NCBI GenBank assembly: GCA_001599715.1
Contig: BCHU01000008.1
Location: 620,001 to 684,000, forward strand
Reading direction: 5' to 3'
From: Phaeotremella fagi
Taxonomy: Eukaryota > Basidiomycota > Tremellomycetes > Tremellales > Phaeotremellaceae
Length of the DNA stretch: 64,000 nucleotides
The position numbers were made by a program, and so were the translations under genes. The notes below the pieces were generated by a model, which saw only the letters and a program-made list of their open reading frames with translations, searched no databases and was not told the DNA's origin. Shown piece after piece: positions 22,648-36,445 of this stretch. Position 1 is the first letter of the stretch. Each line of letters begins with the position of its first letter.

Positions 22648-24437
22648 ATGGAAGGTCGAGAAAGCCTCATTCCACCTTATGACACTACTAATGGTACTGA
22701 CAACTCCATCTTTGTAAGTCAGATCTCCTTCAACCATTCAGCTCGAGCTGACACTGATATTAATTAAATAGGACCTCGCTGAATATCTCAACCTTTGCCC
22801 CCAGTCTCCAGCAGAAACTCAGGAGACCTTCGTGAGTCGTTACCAATCAACCAGCTGGTGTGGTCGTTCTCTTGACTTACATTCAAACCTGTCAGAACCC
22901 GATAAACGACAATGATCACCTTGACCTCGACGTTGACTCATCCGAGTTCCATGTAAGTTTTATTGCACCTTTTGGCTACATCAATCCCTACTAACACGAC
23001 CTACAGAAATTTGGACCACCTGCTCAACAACTTCCTATTCCTATTCCTGTTCCTGCTACAACTCCCCCTTTCGAATCACCAACACTCAGCACACACAGTT
23101 CGGGGTCAGGAATCACGTCTTCCTACCCCAGCGGACAGTCTACTCCTCTTTCAATCAACAACGATTGGTTGCCACAAACTCTGCATGACGTCAACAATGC
23201 TCTCACGTCAGCTCCGATGGTGAAAGAGAGACCTGGTCATTCTACTCATTCATCCTTCTCATCAGGTAACGATTTTGGTTGGGGCTCTGATAGCGGTCAT
23301 GTTCCGCTGGCAGTCGACCCTAAGGTGTTCACTCTAGGGTATCAAGCTCATCACTCTGATCAACAAGGTGCCGTCATTGTTACGAACGACGATAATGAAC
23401 TGGCAAATGGTATCAAACATCAAATGGTCCTTGGTGGTTTCACCGGTGGTGTTAACGGTAACGGCAACCTTAACTGTAATTGCGACAATGCTCATGGTCC
23501 TGTAAATGGTGTGGCCAGTACTGTAAAATCCGGTGTCAGTCTTGCCAAAGCCAACAGTATCAACCGCAAAAGTCGAGCTACAACAACTAAAGAACAGTTA
23601 GGGAACCCTATCACTGTGGCTAGGGCACAGCGTTCAAGATCAGTCAGTCAAGTAAAGTCCATCAATCAAGTCAAACCTGCTCCCCCAAAACCAAAACCTA
23701 CTGGTACACCTACTGGTAACTCGAAAAGAAAACCAATGATGGATACGAGTGATGACAAGCTACCATCACATTTTCATTGGACTGATCGACAAGTTGTTAA
23801 CGCACGAACGACGACGTATTATTTTTTCGACGGGGTTTTACCGGAAGGTTGGGATTTCGCTTTGGGACAGGTCTCGTCGAATAAAGAGATTATGTTCTGC
23901 GCACGTCGCAAAGGTCTTTTAGTGGTTATAGTCTATATCGTCAATCCAGATAATTCTCTTAAACCAATGGATACCTATGTCGTTGGAACCGATACCAATC
24001 CTGATGTCAAAGAGGGAAATCCAGAAGGAGTAAGTTCTATCTTTGTTGACAATGCAATTGTCAGCTCACTGACGAAATGTTCTATAGTGGGATCACAAAC
24101 CTTGTCCAGATTCTGACGTCTACTGTCCAAACGGAATATCCTTTCTTCAAGATAACGATAGAGGAATGATCTGTCTCTGTTGGAAACTTCCATACAAAGG
24201 TCGTGAAGGAAGACAAGAAAGATTCGTCAAAGCATCAGAAGTCTTGTAAGTCTCTCTATACTTTCTTGAATGATTCATAAGTCAGTGCTGATTCGTTTTA
24301 GGATTATCGGTTTCAAATACGATAAAGGTCCAGAAGAATTTTCTCCATTATTCCAAAGAGTTTTGGGGGCTTGGAAAAATAAATTGGTCATTCAGAATAA
24401 TGTCCCCAATGTAATTGGGAACGAGGATGACAATTGA
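22648..24437 (+). CDS. Unrecognised protein, tandem paralog B
   Basis: Six exons (22648-22713, 22772-22831, 22896-22952, 23007-24029, 24088-24245, 24302-24437) encode 499 aa, the same exon count and length as paralog A; exon 5 is 158 bases in both. Shared motifs are YPSGQSTPLSIN, GHSTHSSFS, KSGVSLAKANSINRKSRA and RSRSVSQ in the disordered part. The C-terminal domain opens HFHWTDR, then CARRKGLLVVIVY, DVYCPNGISFL and MICLCWKL, ending IIGFKY...EFSPLFQRVLGAW. Differences are concentrated in the N-terminal half, including an Asn/Gly-rich segment not seen in A. A proline-rich stretch (residues around 75-85) is also specific to B. Tandem orientation and conserved flanks indicate local duplication. 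No known function. Confidence 0.8.
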
Positions 24438-25111
24438 TCTCCGGGTTACTGTTCACCATTGGATCGACTTCTTCATTGAACAATCGATTCTTTGGTGTTC
24501 GGTTTGATTTTCTTCTGGGACCATTGTTTGGTCGATGGTCTGCTCTTCTGGTGATCACTTTGGATGCTTTGTGTGATTAAAACATCTTCATCCACCTTAT
24601 CCAAAAAGACTCTTTTCTTTCCTGCCTTATTTGATTCGATTTGTTGCGATTCCCCTTTGTTGTTCCCAGTTGACCGTAGTTCCATTGTTATTTATCCTAT
24701 ATTTTATCCTTCATATTGTATCCCTCTGTTCGTCGTCGCCATCTTCATTATCATTCACATTGCATCACCATTGTTTCCCATTTCATACCACTCACATACT
24801 CATAAACATCATTCAACTCTATTCATTCCATTCATCATTCCATTTATCACTCCCTTCATCATTCCATTGCTCTTCCTTCTAGATATCGTCTCTCAAAACT
24901 TCTAGAGTTCCGTGGTTTATTTCCCATTTCGGTCCCTCTGGTATTTACCGTTAGTAGATTATCAAAATTAGATATAGAGTTGATATTCAGAAATAGAAAG
25001 AAGTTTTTCAAAATCATGTTTTTGATGGATTATAAATTGCATTGTCTAGATCCGTGATTATTATGTGAAAATAATGCAGTTGTTATATCTATAAGGTGTA
25101 TAATCTATGCT
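24438..25111. other. Convergent intergenic region
   Basis: 3' flanks of paralog B and ATP23 meet here. Simple TTCATT/TTCATCATTCC-like repeats occupy about 24740-24870 and give spurious open frames. No gene recognised. Confidence 0.5.
24462..24480 (+). promoter_or_regulatory. Conserved 3'UTR block of paralog B
   Basis: Same 19-base string as at 21538-21556, starting 25 bases after the stop codon. Confidence 0.7.
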
Positions 25112-26064
25112 CTAGTATATCTTGAAAAAAATATGGATCAGCTTCAGTTTGCGTCATTGAATGAGAAATGAGATTGATTACTTACCTCATCGAAGGGTCT
25201 GGTATCTTTGAAACAACTTTCCCAAACTTCGTTGACGGCTCTTTCTGCCATGTCTGGTGATGTACATGTAGGGTTGGCTAGGACTGATAAGACTGCTCTT
25301 CTTTTCACGCATGCCTAGACGAAACATTTGAGCTTTCGTAGAGAGAGAGAGAACGGATAATGAAACACTCACCTGGTGCTGTTTACTGAAAGAATAGAAT
25401 CCACGTTTAACCTCTCTCGTCCATCGACAATCACCAGATAGATTAGCAGCTCTAATCTAAAAACGTGTCATCAGTTGGAATGAATCGAACAAAGTGAATG
25501 AACATAAATTACTTACCTCACTACAAGCGTGATGTCTTAAATTTGCCCAATCAACATTGAATTTACAATGATCAAAAGCGTGAACGAGTTCATGAGCCAG
25601 TGTATCCTCCATATGTCTTTTATTGAAGAAACGATTTTGACATAGGAGGATACCATGTTCAGGTGAGAACCCGCCAGATCGAGTTTCAGGACAAGGATGA
25701 CATTGAATAGATGAAGATGGGAAAGCGCATCCAGATAATTTCAAATGTTTCAACATGAAAACTATCATCGGACCTAAATTCTTTGTTTAGCTTGATGCAC
25801 GAGTCGTCGACGACGACGACTTAACTCACTCCTGGTCATTAAATTCTTTTTCCATTTCTCGCATCGATCCCAATCCCTCTCCAAAGCTCCGTTCTCTTTA
25901 CGTCGTTCCCGTTCGATTTTTTCAGCTTCGTTCAAGCCTAATCCTGTGAAATCTGAGAGGGATTGACGCCATTTCTCGAAGGCTATTGAGGTTTCTGGTG
26001 TTTCGGTTGGTGAGTTTGGGAGTTTACTTGGTCCTGCTTCTTGATTGGGGACGGGGTGGGACAT
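25112..26064 (-). CDS. ATP23: Mitochondrial inner-membrane metalloprotease Atp23
   Basis: Intermembrane-space metallopeptidase that matures ATP synthase subunit 6 and helps its assembly. Exons on the minus strand: 26064-25830, 25773-25517, 25456-25373, 25314-25186 and a 9-base last exon 25120-25112; 237 aa. The zinc protease motif HELVH sits in [16 protein letters not shown]. Many conserved cysteines surround it (CHPC, CKF, ACSE, GDCRW, ACVKRRA, PTC). The tail DTRPFDEIY is the family C-terminus, and it supports the unusual 9-base last exon (Ile-Tyr-stop). Length matches the family. Confidence 0.95.
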
Positions 26065-26522
26065 GGTTGATGGATGAGTTGTATGCTGGGTTATGAATTG
26101 TAGTTGTTCTACTGGTCATTGGGTGGTGTTATGCTGGGCTCGAATAGATTGTGGTATGAACGTTGGTTGGTTACGATTCGATCTCTCTCTCTCTTCTCCT
26201 TCTACTCTTTCTCTCTTAAAGCTATCTAGCATCGCATCTCTCATTCGTTTGTTTCTCACATCATAATATCTTACAAGTCAACTCTTAGAGTTACTCATCA
26301 ACGATACCTTGTTTGTTCAATACGACACGATACGAAACTATACCCTTGTATATTCACCGTCTACCGTCGCTGATCTCATCATTTTCTGAACATTCAATCC
26401 ATTCCATTCAATTTACATCTACAGCTACAACAAATCAAACAATCAATCAAACAATCAACGGCATTGGCCTTAACATCAAGTAGATTACTTATCACTTATT
26501 TATTCAATAACTGTCAATCATC
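26065..26522. other. Divergent promoter of ATP23 and XRN1
   Basis: About 460 bases between start codons. Holds a CT-rich tract (about 26190-26215) and CAATCAAACAATCAA repeats near the XRN1 start. No gene recognised. Confidence 0.5.
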
Positions 26523-29500
26523 ATGGGTAAGTCCAATTACGCTACTGTTGTCTACTACGCTGACCATCTTCAAGGTATTCCAAAGGTTCGTTTGATCAGC
26601 GATTGCGATTCCCCATTATATCACTGACTCGATCACAGTTTTTCAGATGGATCTCAGAGAGGTATCCTCTTACTTCTCAACTGATCACTCCAAACTCGAT
26701 CCCGACGTTCGACAACTTATAGTAAGTGATCAGATCTCAAATCTGTTCAATCAAAACTGACGAAAACGTACAGTTTGGACATGAACGGTATCATCCATAA
26801 TTGTTCACATCCACCATCATCAGAGAATGATGTTCATTTTCGGATAACGGAAGAACAAATGATTCTCTCGATATTCGCTTATATAGATCATTTGTTTACG
26901 AAAATTAAACCACAAAAAGTTTTTTTCATGGCTATTGATGGTGTAGCTCCAAGAGCTAAAATGAATCAACAAAGAAGTAGACGTTTTAGAACTGCTAGAG
27001 ATACTAAACAAATGAGACAGGAGGCTGAAAGGAAAGGGGAAAAGTTACCTGAAGAAAAAGCTTTCGATTCTAATTGTATCACTCCAGGTGAGTTTGGTTT
27101 TGGTTGATGGAGCTGATGATAGGTACACCTTTTATGGCTCGTTTATCAGCCCATCTCAAGTACTATGTTAGTAAGAGGATCTCAGAGGATGCTGAGTGGA
27201 GGAACGTCAAGGTCATTCTCAGTGGACATGATGTAGGTTTCTTGGGACGATAACGCTAATGATCAGGTCCCAGGAGAAGGTGAACACAAGATCCAAGAAT
27301 TTATTCGTCTCAACAAGGCGCAACCCGACTAGTAAGTTTGACTGGAGAACGAGCTGACAACAGCAACCCAAACACCCGACACTGTTTATACGGTCTCGAT
27401 GCGGATTTGATCATGCTCGGTTTATTAAGTCATGATCCCCACTTCTGTCTCTTAAGAGAGGAAGTCACATTTGGTCGAAAGACCAGAAAGAACACTGGTC
27501 TCGCCCAGACTAATTTCTTCTTACTCCATTTATCTTTGTTAAGAGAATATCTCGATCTCGAGTTCTCTTCATTGACCACTTCGATTAATTTCGAATACAA
27601 CCTTGAAAGGATTATTGACGATTTCATCCTCATGGCTGTTTTCGTCGGCAACGATTTCTTGCCTCATCTACCCGATCTTCACATCAACGAAGGAGCTCTC
27701 GATAGAATTTGGGGTATTTATAAAGAAATCCTCCCAGTCGCTGGAGGATATTTGAATGAGCATGGAACGATCTCCATGCCTAGATTACAATTGTTGCTCG
27801 ATCAACTAGCTAAATTCGAAACCGAGAATTTCGAAAAGGAATTCGCCGACGAAAATTGGTACAAGGGGAAACAACAGAAAGAGATTGACTCAATGGAAAA
27901 GGCAAGAAAAAGGGGGAAATTGGTTATTACCAAAGATCAACAAAAGATTTTAAGTCAAATCAAAACTTTTGTTACCGAACATCAATCAAAACCAAAGGCT
28001 TCCGATCGTTTACCTTTAGTCAACAATTTCTCAGCTCGTGAACGTCGTTTTGTTCAGGAACTGGCTGATTCACTTCGTTTGTTACTTACTTGGGACGAAG
28101 TCGACAGTTATGGTCAATCGCTTGCTGTTCTTTCATTTAATATGGATGGCGTGTCTGAGGACGGAGACGATGTTGATGGTTCCGATGAAGAATGGGAAGA
28201 CGATGAAGCAGGTGCCGAAGGTGATCTGGCTATTCAAAGAGTTTTCAATAAATACAATAAAGCCAAGGTTGTTGAAAACACTGTTGAGGATTTCGAGGAG
28301 GATTACGAGGAAACTCTTAAAACTAAAATGACTGAATGGAAAAGAAATTATTACAAGGTATGACTGTTTAGAGGGATTTGAATTGACGTTTTAGGAAAAA
28401 TTAGAAATAGACACTTCAAAACCTGAAGAGCTTGATGCTCTTGTTTATCGTTATGTCGAGGGCTTGCAATGGATCTTGAATTATTATTATAAAGGTGTTT
28501 CAAGTTGGTCTTGGTATTACGATTATCATTATGCTCCAAGAATCACTGGTGGGTTTGTGATAGTTGTTTGAGCTGACTGTAGATTTAAACAAAATCGCGG
28601 ATCTTAAATTCAATTTCGAATTGGGTAAACCTTTCACTCCTTATCAACAATTGATGGGAGTTTTACCTGAAGAAAGTAGAGAACACGTTCCTTCTGCTTA
28701 TAGAGTGAGTTTCAAGATTGATACCAAGCTGACTTGTAGGATCTCATGTACGAAGAGACTTCTCCTATTATCGACTTTTACCCTGTCAACTTTGAGTTGG
28801 ATATGAACGGGAAGAAACAGGATTGGGAGGCTGTTGTTAAGATCCCTTTCATTGATCAGGAACGTTTACTTCGAGCAATGCTTCGTAAGTCATTATACAG
28901 GACCAAACTAATAGTTAGCTCGGGACGTCCGACTTTCCGCAGAGGAAAAGGACAGAAACAAATCTGGAGTTCTCAGTACTCAATTCGTTTTTGATGAAGC
29001 CGCAGAAGCCACTTATCCATCTTCACTTCCTGGGTTCTTCCCTGACCTTATCAAATGTCGATGCCATTCTTCTCCATATTCTTTACCAACTTTGGGTGAC
29101 GGTATCGATTTGATTTTAGGACTTTTAGATGGTGTACATTTGGGTGCTTCAGCTTTAGCCGGTTTCCCGTCACTCGAAACTCTCCCTCATCAAGGTGCTT
29201 TAGGTTATCATGGTGTATCCGTCTTCCAATCTGATTCACGTAATCAATCAATGGTAGTAACCTTGACTGGGAAACACGACAAGAAGAAGACATCAGAAGT
29301 CGCTAATCAATGTCTCGGACAGAGGATCTTCCATTCGTGGCCTTACATCCAAGAAGGAATGGTTGTTGCTGTTTCTGACGATACCCATCGGTATGAATTA
29401 CAACAAATGGGTCGTGATTCTCAAATCATTCCTATGCCGCATAACCCTTTCCAGGCTATCGGTTGGAAAAAAGCTGCTGATTACGTTGAGCATCATCATT

Positions 29501-31358
29501 CAAAGAGATACGGTGTTATCATTGGAAACGTGGATTTGTTGTTCCATGTCAGACCTTTGAAGGGTAGGTTGGAGTATATGAATGTAGACTGATTCTAGGT
29601 CTTAAACGACTTGATACTGGTGCTTTGGTAAAGGATTATGAGGGGGTTGATAAGGAAATCAATCTTGCTTCTCAATTAGCTGTTCATCAGGTTACTTTTG
29701 AGGATGAAAGGTTCCTTGTGAGTCATGATTGATGGTAATTTGACTGATGTGGTAGGAACAAGATGCTCCTCCTATGGGTCAAGAATTCCCTGTCGGTGAA
29801 AGAGTCATTTTCCTTGGTCAAATGGCTTACGGTACTGCTGCTCAAGTTATCGCTTCAACCGATAAAACGTTGGATATCAGTCTTGCTGTAAGTCAAGATC
29901 GATCAACACCGCTGACGATCCAGTTCTTCCCAACTGAAGCCAACGAGAACAAAGAATTCACAAGAGTCGTCAATCACAGACCATCAGGACATTATTATCC
30001 ATCGTTCCAATTGGCTAGACGGTTACATATCAGTCCGTTAGCTTTATCGAGAATCACATCGACTTTGATGGTTTTATTGGAAGACGGTAAAAAAGTTAAT
30101 ATCGGTCTTTCACTTAAATTCGAATCCAAGGGATTGAAGGTTTTGGGTTATACCAGGAAAAACGATAGAGGTTGGGAATTCTCTGAGACTACTGCTCAGG
30201 TTTTGGAGAGGTATCAAAGTGCTTTCCCTGAACCTTTCAATAATTTAGATTCTAGGGGTGGTGGTGAGTTTATCTTTCTTGAAGGTGAAGCTTACGTTGT
30301 CAGATATGGTTACTGCCGACGAACTTTGTCCTACTTCTGAAAATCCTGATCAAACTATTCGTGACATGCATAAATGGTTGAAGGATGAGGATTTACTGGA
30401 TCAAGAGACTGTTACGCTGTTTGCTGAACAACTTGAGAAGGTGAGTTTATGGGTCTTTGAGTTGAACTAAAACATGTTCTTTTAGGAAACCGTGGTTGTT
30501 CTTGAAAAGATTGCTGATAATTTCCGAGCGAACAAATCTCATGATGCTATTAAACGGGCTGTGGTTAAGGGTATTCCTCTTCAAGCGGTGTTGAAACCTT
30601 CCCATGCGATTTATCGACTTCAAGGACAAAGATTCGCTTTGGGTGATCGTGTGATCATGGTTCAAGATGCCGCCGCTGGTGGAGTTCCATTAGCACTCAA
30701 AGGTGTAGTTGTCGGTTTAGGATCAAGGGACATCGACGTCGTATGGGACGTGCCATTCATGGGAGGTGAAACTTTAGGTGGTAGATGTTCGCAATACAGA
30801 GGATCAACGGTTCCATTCACATCTTGTCTCAATCTTGTTAAACCTCAATTCGCAGTTGGTGGAAATACACCTTCTTCAACTGTAGGTTCGAACCAACCTT
30901 TCCAACCTCAATTAGGTCCACGTCCTGTGATTGCCATGCAGAATTTCAGACCGGCGATCCCATCACATAAACCTGTGGTTGCTAGTCGTCAACCTCGTCC
31001 TCCACCTGCGATCGGGAGTGGTGTCGGATACGGAAACGCAGCTAAAGGTGTTAAATCGGTATCGGTACCTGCTAATTCAGTCGGTAACGTTAACGGTCAT
31101 CAGCAACAGTTACAGACTGCTTTGTTGGGTAGACAGGTTCATACCACTCACCCTCACACCCATGGACATGGGACGACAGGTCAAAAGACTTTACCACCGG
31201 GAATGATTGCTAGACCACCTCGACCTGTTAATGGCGATTCAGCTCATCATGGAGCAGACGGACATGGACAAGGGGGAAGAGGTAGAGGTGGACATCGTGG
31301 TCGTGGTAGAGGTAGAGGTCGAGGTGGTGGTGCTGCTAGAGCTGGGGCTGAGGCGTAG
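26523..31358 (+). CDS. XRN1: Cytoplasmic 5'-3' exoribonuclease Xrn1
   Basis: Degrades decapped mRNA 5' to 3' in the cytoplasm and P-bodies. Fifteen coding exons, 1419 aa. The first coding exon is only 4 bases (26523-26526) and the second 11 bases (26575-26585); together they give MGIPK, and the third exon (26639-26721) starts [10 protein letters not shown], the invariant Xrn1/Rat1 start. Active-site motifs include [55 protein letters not shown] and [11 protein letters not shown]. The [11 protein letters not shown] segment ends the catalytic core, and PAZ/KOW/SH3-like regions follow. The last 60 residues are rich in His/Gly/Arg, with RG repeats ([17 protein letters not shown]). The length favours Xrn1 over Rat1. 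Confidence 0.96.
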
Positions 31359-31625
31359 TAGTTAATCATGTGCCACATGTAATTCTCCGAATTGAAACGC
31401 CGCTTGGCTACTGTATTTACTGTACGCGGTATGAGCTCCAACCCAGGTTAACAGCCATTGATTGTCATATCTACTTAGTTTTAATCTATACATACATAAA
31501 TTAGAAGCATACTATACAACAACAGCAACAACAAGAACAACACTCTCAACCTAAAGCACGTACAACAGTCTCTACAACAAACAGTCAATAACCCTCCCAA
31601 CCCACCACCAATCCCCATCGCCATC

Positions 31626-33189
<1,564 letters not shown>

Positions 33190-33726
33190 AATTCATTCAT
33201 CATTGCATGGAAGTCAAAACATCCGTCAACAGGACAATTCAATCCATCAATCAAGCACGTTCCCTTTATTCGTCCTACATGTTCATTTTCACATATATAT
33301 CCCAATCAAAATTCTTAAAAAAATCAAATCAAACAAATCATCCAATCAATGTAATCGGTTATTCCTATTTTAACGAAGGAGGAGGTGGAAGTGGAAGTTG
33401 AAGTGGTTTTTTTCAATTTTATTTTCGAATAATTCTTTTATTTTCTCACCTAGAACTGTTCTCGTGTTCTGTTTATACCCCCTTTTACCCCTTGTTAGGG
33501 AGAGTGGAGTGGAGTGAGATGGTAGTAGTAGTAGTAGCTTTCTGGATCCCAAAAAGAATTAAATGTATGCAAATGATAGACTGCCTTCGCTCACGTGGAA
33601 AATTGATTTGACGCGACTGAATTATTAATGTTGGAAATTTCATCAAAATGAGCCAGGCATTTCACTAATTACTAGATATATTAGATAGCAGACCGCAAGC
33701 AGGAGGCTAGAAGAACAGAGACTAAA
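33190..33726. promoter_or_regulatory. ORC1: Intergenic region with ORC1 promoter
   Basis: PP2A 3'UTR followed by the ORC1 promoter. An MBF-like core ACGCGA at 33611-33616 lies about 110 bases before the ORC1 start. The rest is AT- and purine-rich with no recognised gene. Confidence 0.45.
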
Positions 33727-36367
33727 ATGCCGATAACACCAAGACGTTCCGCCAGAGGAACAGGAATCTTCACCCCTTCCTCCCAACCTCTAACCCCAAC
33801 AGCACCCAACACAACCTTCGAATGGTCCTCAGCACCCATCCCTTCAACGTCAACCCAAAATCCCAAAAGCACAGATAAACATTATAGATCGTTCGATAGA
33901 TTGATACGACACACTGAATTGACACCTAGTCGAAGGAAAAGTAAGAAAAAGGAGGATGAGATTTATAGATTCTCTATTGGGGATGGGGTGTTGGTTAATG
34001 TTGAAGGTGGGAATGATGGGGTTGGGATATTGATTCGGCTTTGGGAGCAGGAGGGTGAAGATGAGGATGAGGAGGGGGATGAGGAGGAAGATGAGGAGGA
34101 TGATGAAGAGGAGAAGGATGTTGGTCCGAAGATGATGGCTGAGATTCATTGGTGTTTTAGAAGACAGGATTTACCTGGTATAATGAAGAATTTACAGGTT
34201 GACGATGTAAGTCCTATTCAGCTATGGAGTGTATATGAAAAATACTAATAATCCGACCAAAAAGAACGAAGTGCTACTAGCAGCTTCAGCTACTAAACAA
34301 GTAACCACCCATCTCCCCATTTCACTCTTAATAAAAACGATCCCAATCTACTCGAAACCATTTTACGACCAGCAATTCCCAAACAAGAAATCTGTAGTTA
34401 AAGGATGGACTTATATCAAACAAGGAGTTCATTGGTGTTCTAGAGCATTTGATAAGAACGCTAAAGGGGGCAAAGTTTATCATGTGGATATTGATGGGTG
34501 GAGGGAGGACGGGAAGAATGGGAATTGGGTTAGTCCGGTTGAAGTTGAACAGAGGTTTGTGGTTGATGATGGGATTGGGAGTGAGGGGAGTGAAAGTGAG
34601 TTTGGGGATGGGGATGAGCAGCAGGAGGAGGAGGTTGGTGAGATCGAGGGTGGATCTAATAAACGGAAAAAATCTATTACGACACCAAGGAAGAATACTT
34701 TAAAGAAAATCAAGAGTGGTACCAAAACTGTTACACCTAAAAAACCGAAACGCTTACCACATCCTAAATCATCTACTACCCATTTACCAAATTCCATCCA
34801 ATCTGTCGAAGATTTACCGGTGGATCCGTACCAAAGAGCACTACGTCTTTTACATGTTGGTGCTACCCCTGAAAGTTTACCTTGTAGGGAGGAGGAGTTT
34901 GTTAATGTTTTAAGTAAGGTCGAGGAGGGGGTTGAAAGTGGGGGTGGGGGTTGTTTGTGTGAGTGTTTTGGAGTATGGGCTGTGAAATCATATTGATGAG
35001 GTTCATTTTTAACAGATATCGCCGGCGTTCCTGGAACAGGTAAAACTGCGACTGTCCATGCTGTCGTCAAAGAATTGAAGAGAAAGGCAGAAGATGGGGT
35101 GAGCTACCATCCTCGTTCGAAAGAATGACAATAGCTGACATGGAATTAGGAACTCGCCCCATTCTCTTACGTCGAGATAAACGGTTTAAAAATCCCTTCA
35201 CCCCAACATGCATACGTAGTTCTATGGGAGGCTATCTCAGGTATAAAAGGCTGCAGTGCCAAAACTGCTTTACGTGGATTGGAATCTCATTTCGGTAGAA
35301 AGACGACGGGCGGTGTGAGAGGTCCTAGAGGTCATACTTTGTCAGTCAATGTTTTTCTCATACTAGAGTCAAGACGACTGACAAAATGTCTAGTGTTGTG
35401 CTTATGGACGAACTTGATCAATTACTCACTGCTAAACAAGATGTCGTTTATAATTTCTTCAATTGGCCGACTATGAGAGATTCTCAGTTGTTCGTGGTGG
35501 CTGTAGCCAATCGTATGGATTTACCTCAACATCTAGCAGCTAAAATCAAGAGTCGATTGGGTGGGTCAAATAACATTCTCGTTTCTACTAGTCATGCTAA
35601 TCATGTTCTTATAGGTCTCCAAACTCTCCTTTTCCAACCATACGATCGAACGTCTTTGATTGAAATCGTTCAATCTAGATTGATAGCCCATCCTAAATCA
35701 AATTTGGAGCATAAAGTGTTACTACCTGATGCTATCGCTTTGGCAGCGACGAAGATGGCAGGAACGAATGGAGATGCACGTCGGGTGTTAGATGCTTGTC
35801 GGTGAGCAGCTCCAATCTTTGTTAATGACCTACTGTGTACTGATATGGAAAACTCTAGTCGAGCAGTTGAAGTGGCTATCGAACCTAAAAAAACTGATAT
35901 TGCCACGACCCCACTTCCACCCCATCCAGTCACAGCTAAAGAGATGATGTCAGTGTTGAATCTAATGTCCTCAAGTCCTGTTTCGATTTTCGTGAAAAAC
36001 TGCAGTCAACAACAGAAAACGATGATAGCAGCGGTGTTGAGATGTACAAGACGAGAAGGGATTCCAGAGATCTCATGGAGATCCGTAAGTCACAAAATGA
36101 GATACGATGAGACTAAATGAAACGTAGGTGAAATCAGATGTTGACGCGTTAACAAGATCAATCCACGAATCCAACGATCTACTGACCAACTCTGAACTCG
36201 TACTTGTTCTGAATTCGTTGATTGCTACCAGGGCTTTGGTTTTGGGTTTCGATGGATATAAGAATTTGGAGGATCGGGTGGTAGCTTTGGGAATGGAGGT
36301 TAGTGAGGTTGGGAGGGTTTTGATGAACGAGGGTGAAAGTTGGCGAAGGGCTTTGGCTGGTGTTTAG
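33727..36367 (+). CDS. ORC1: Origin recognition complex subunit 1
   Basis: Nuclear AAA+ ATPase that marks replication origins and loads MCM with Cdc6. Eight exons: 33727-34206, 34265-34958, 35016-35098, 35150-35340, 35394-35560, 35615-35801, 35859-36084 and 36128-36367, 755 aa. An N-terminal BAH domain covers about residues 75-260, interrupted by a long Asp/Glu run, with the block VHWCSRAFDKNAKGGKVYHV. A basic linker follows. Walker A is GVPGTGKTAT (about residue 397), and Walker B is VVLMDELD. Sensor 1 is AVANRMDLP. SRLGLQTLLFQPYDR is the ORC1-type sequence. The C-terminal part forms the winged helix. Tail-to-tail with the ARO8-like gene only 78 bases away. Confidence 0.95.
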
Positions 36368-36445
36368 GGAGGTAATCATTTTGTAGAATATCTCGATCTC
36401 AGTTGTATTTAAACGTATTGCATAATCCTAACGACTAAAACAAAA

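Noticed and set aside
24564..24905. 113-codon plus-strand open frame with hydrophobic sequence
   Set aside because: It is built from simple TTCATT-type repeats in a 3' flank; the hydrophobic Phe/Ile/His composition follows from the repeat.
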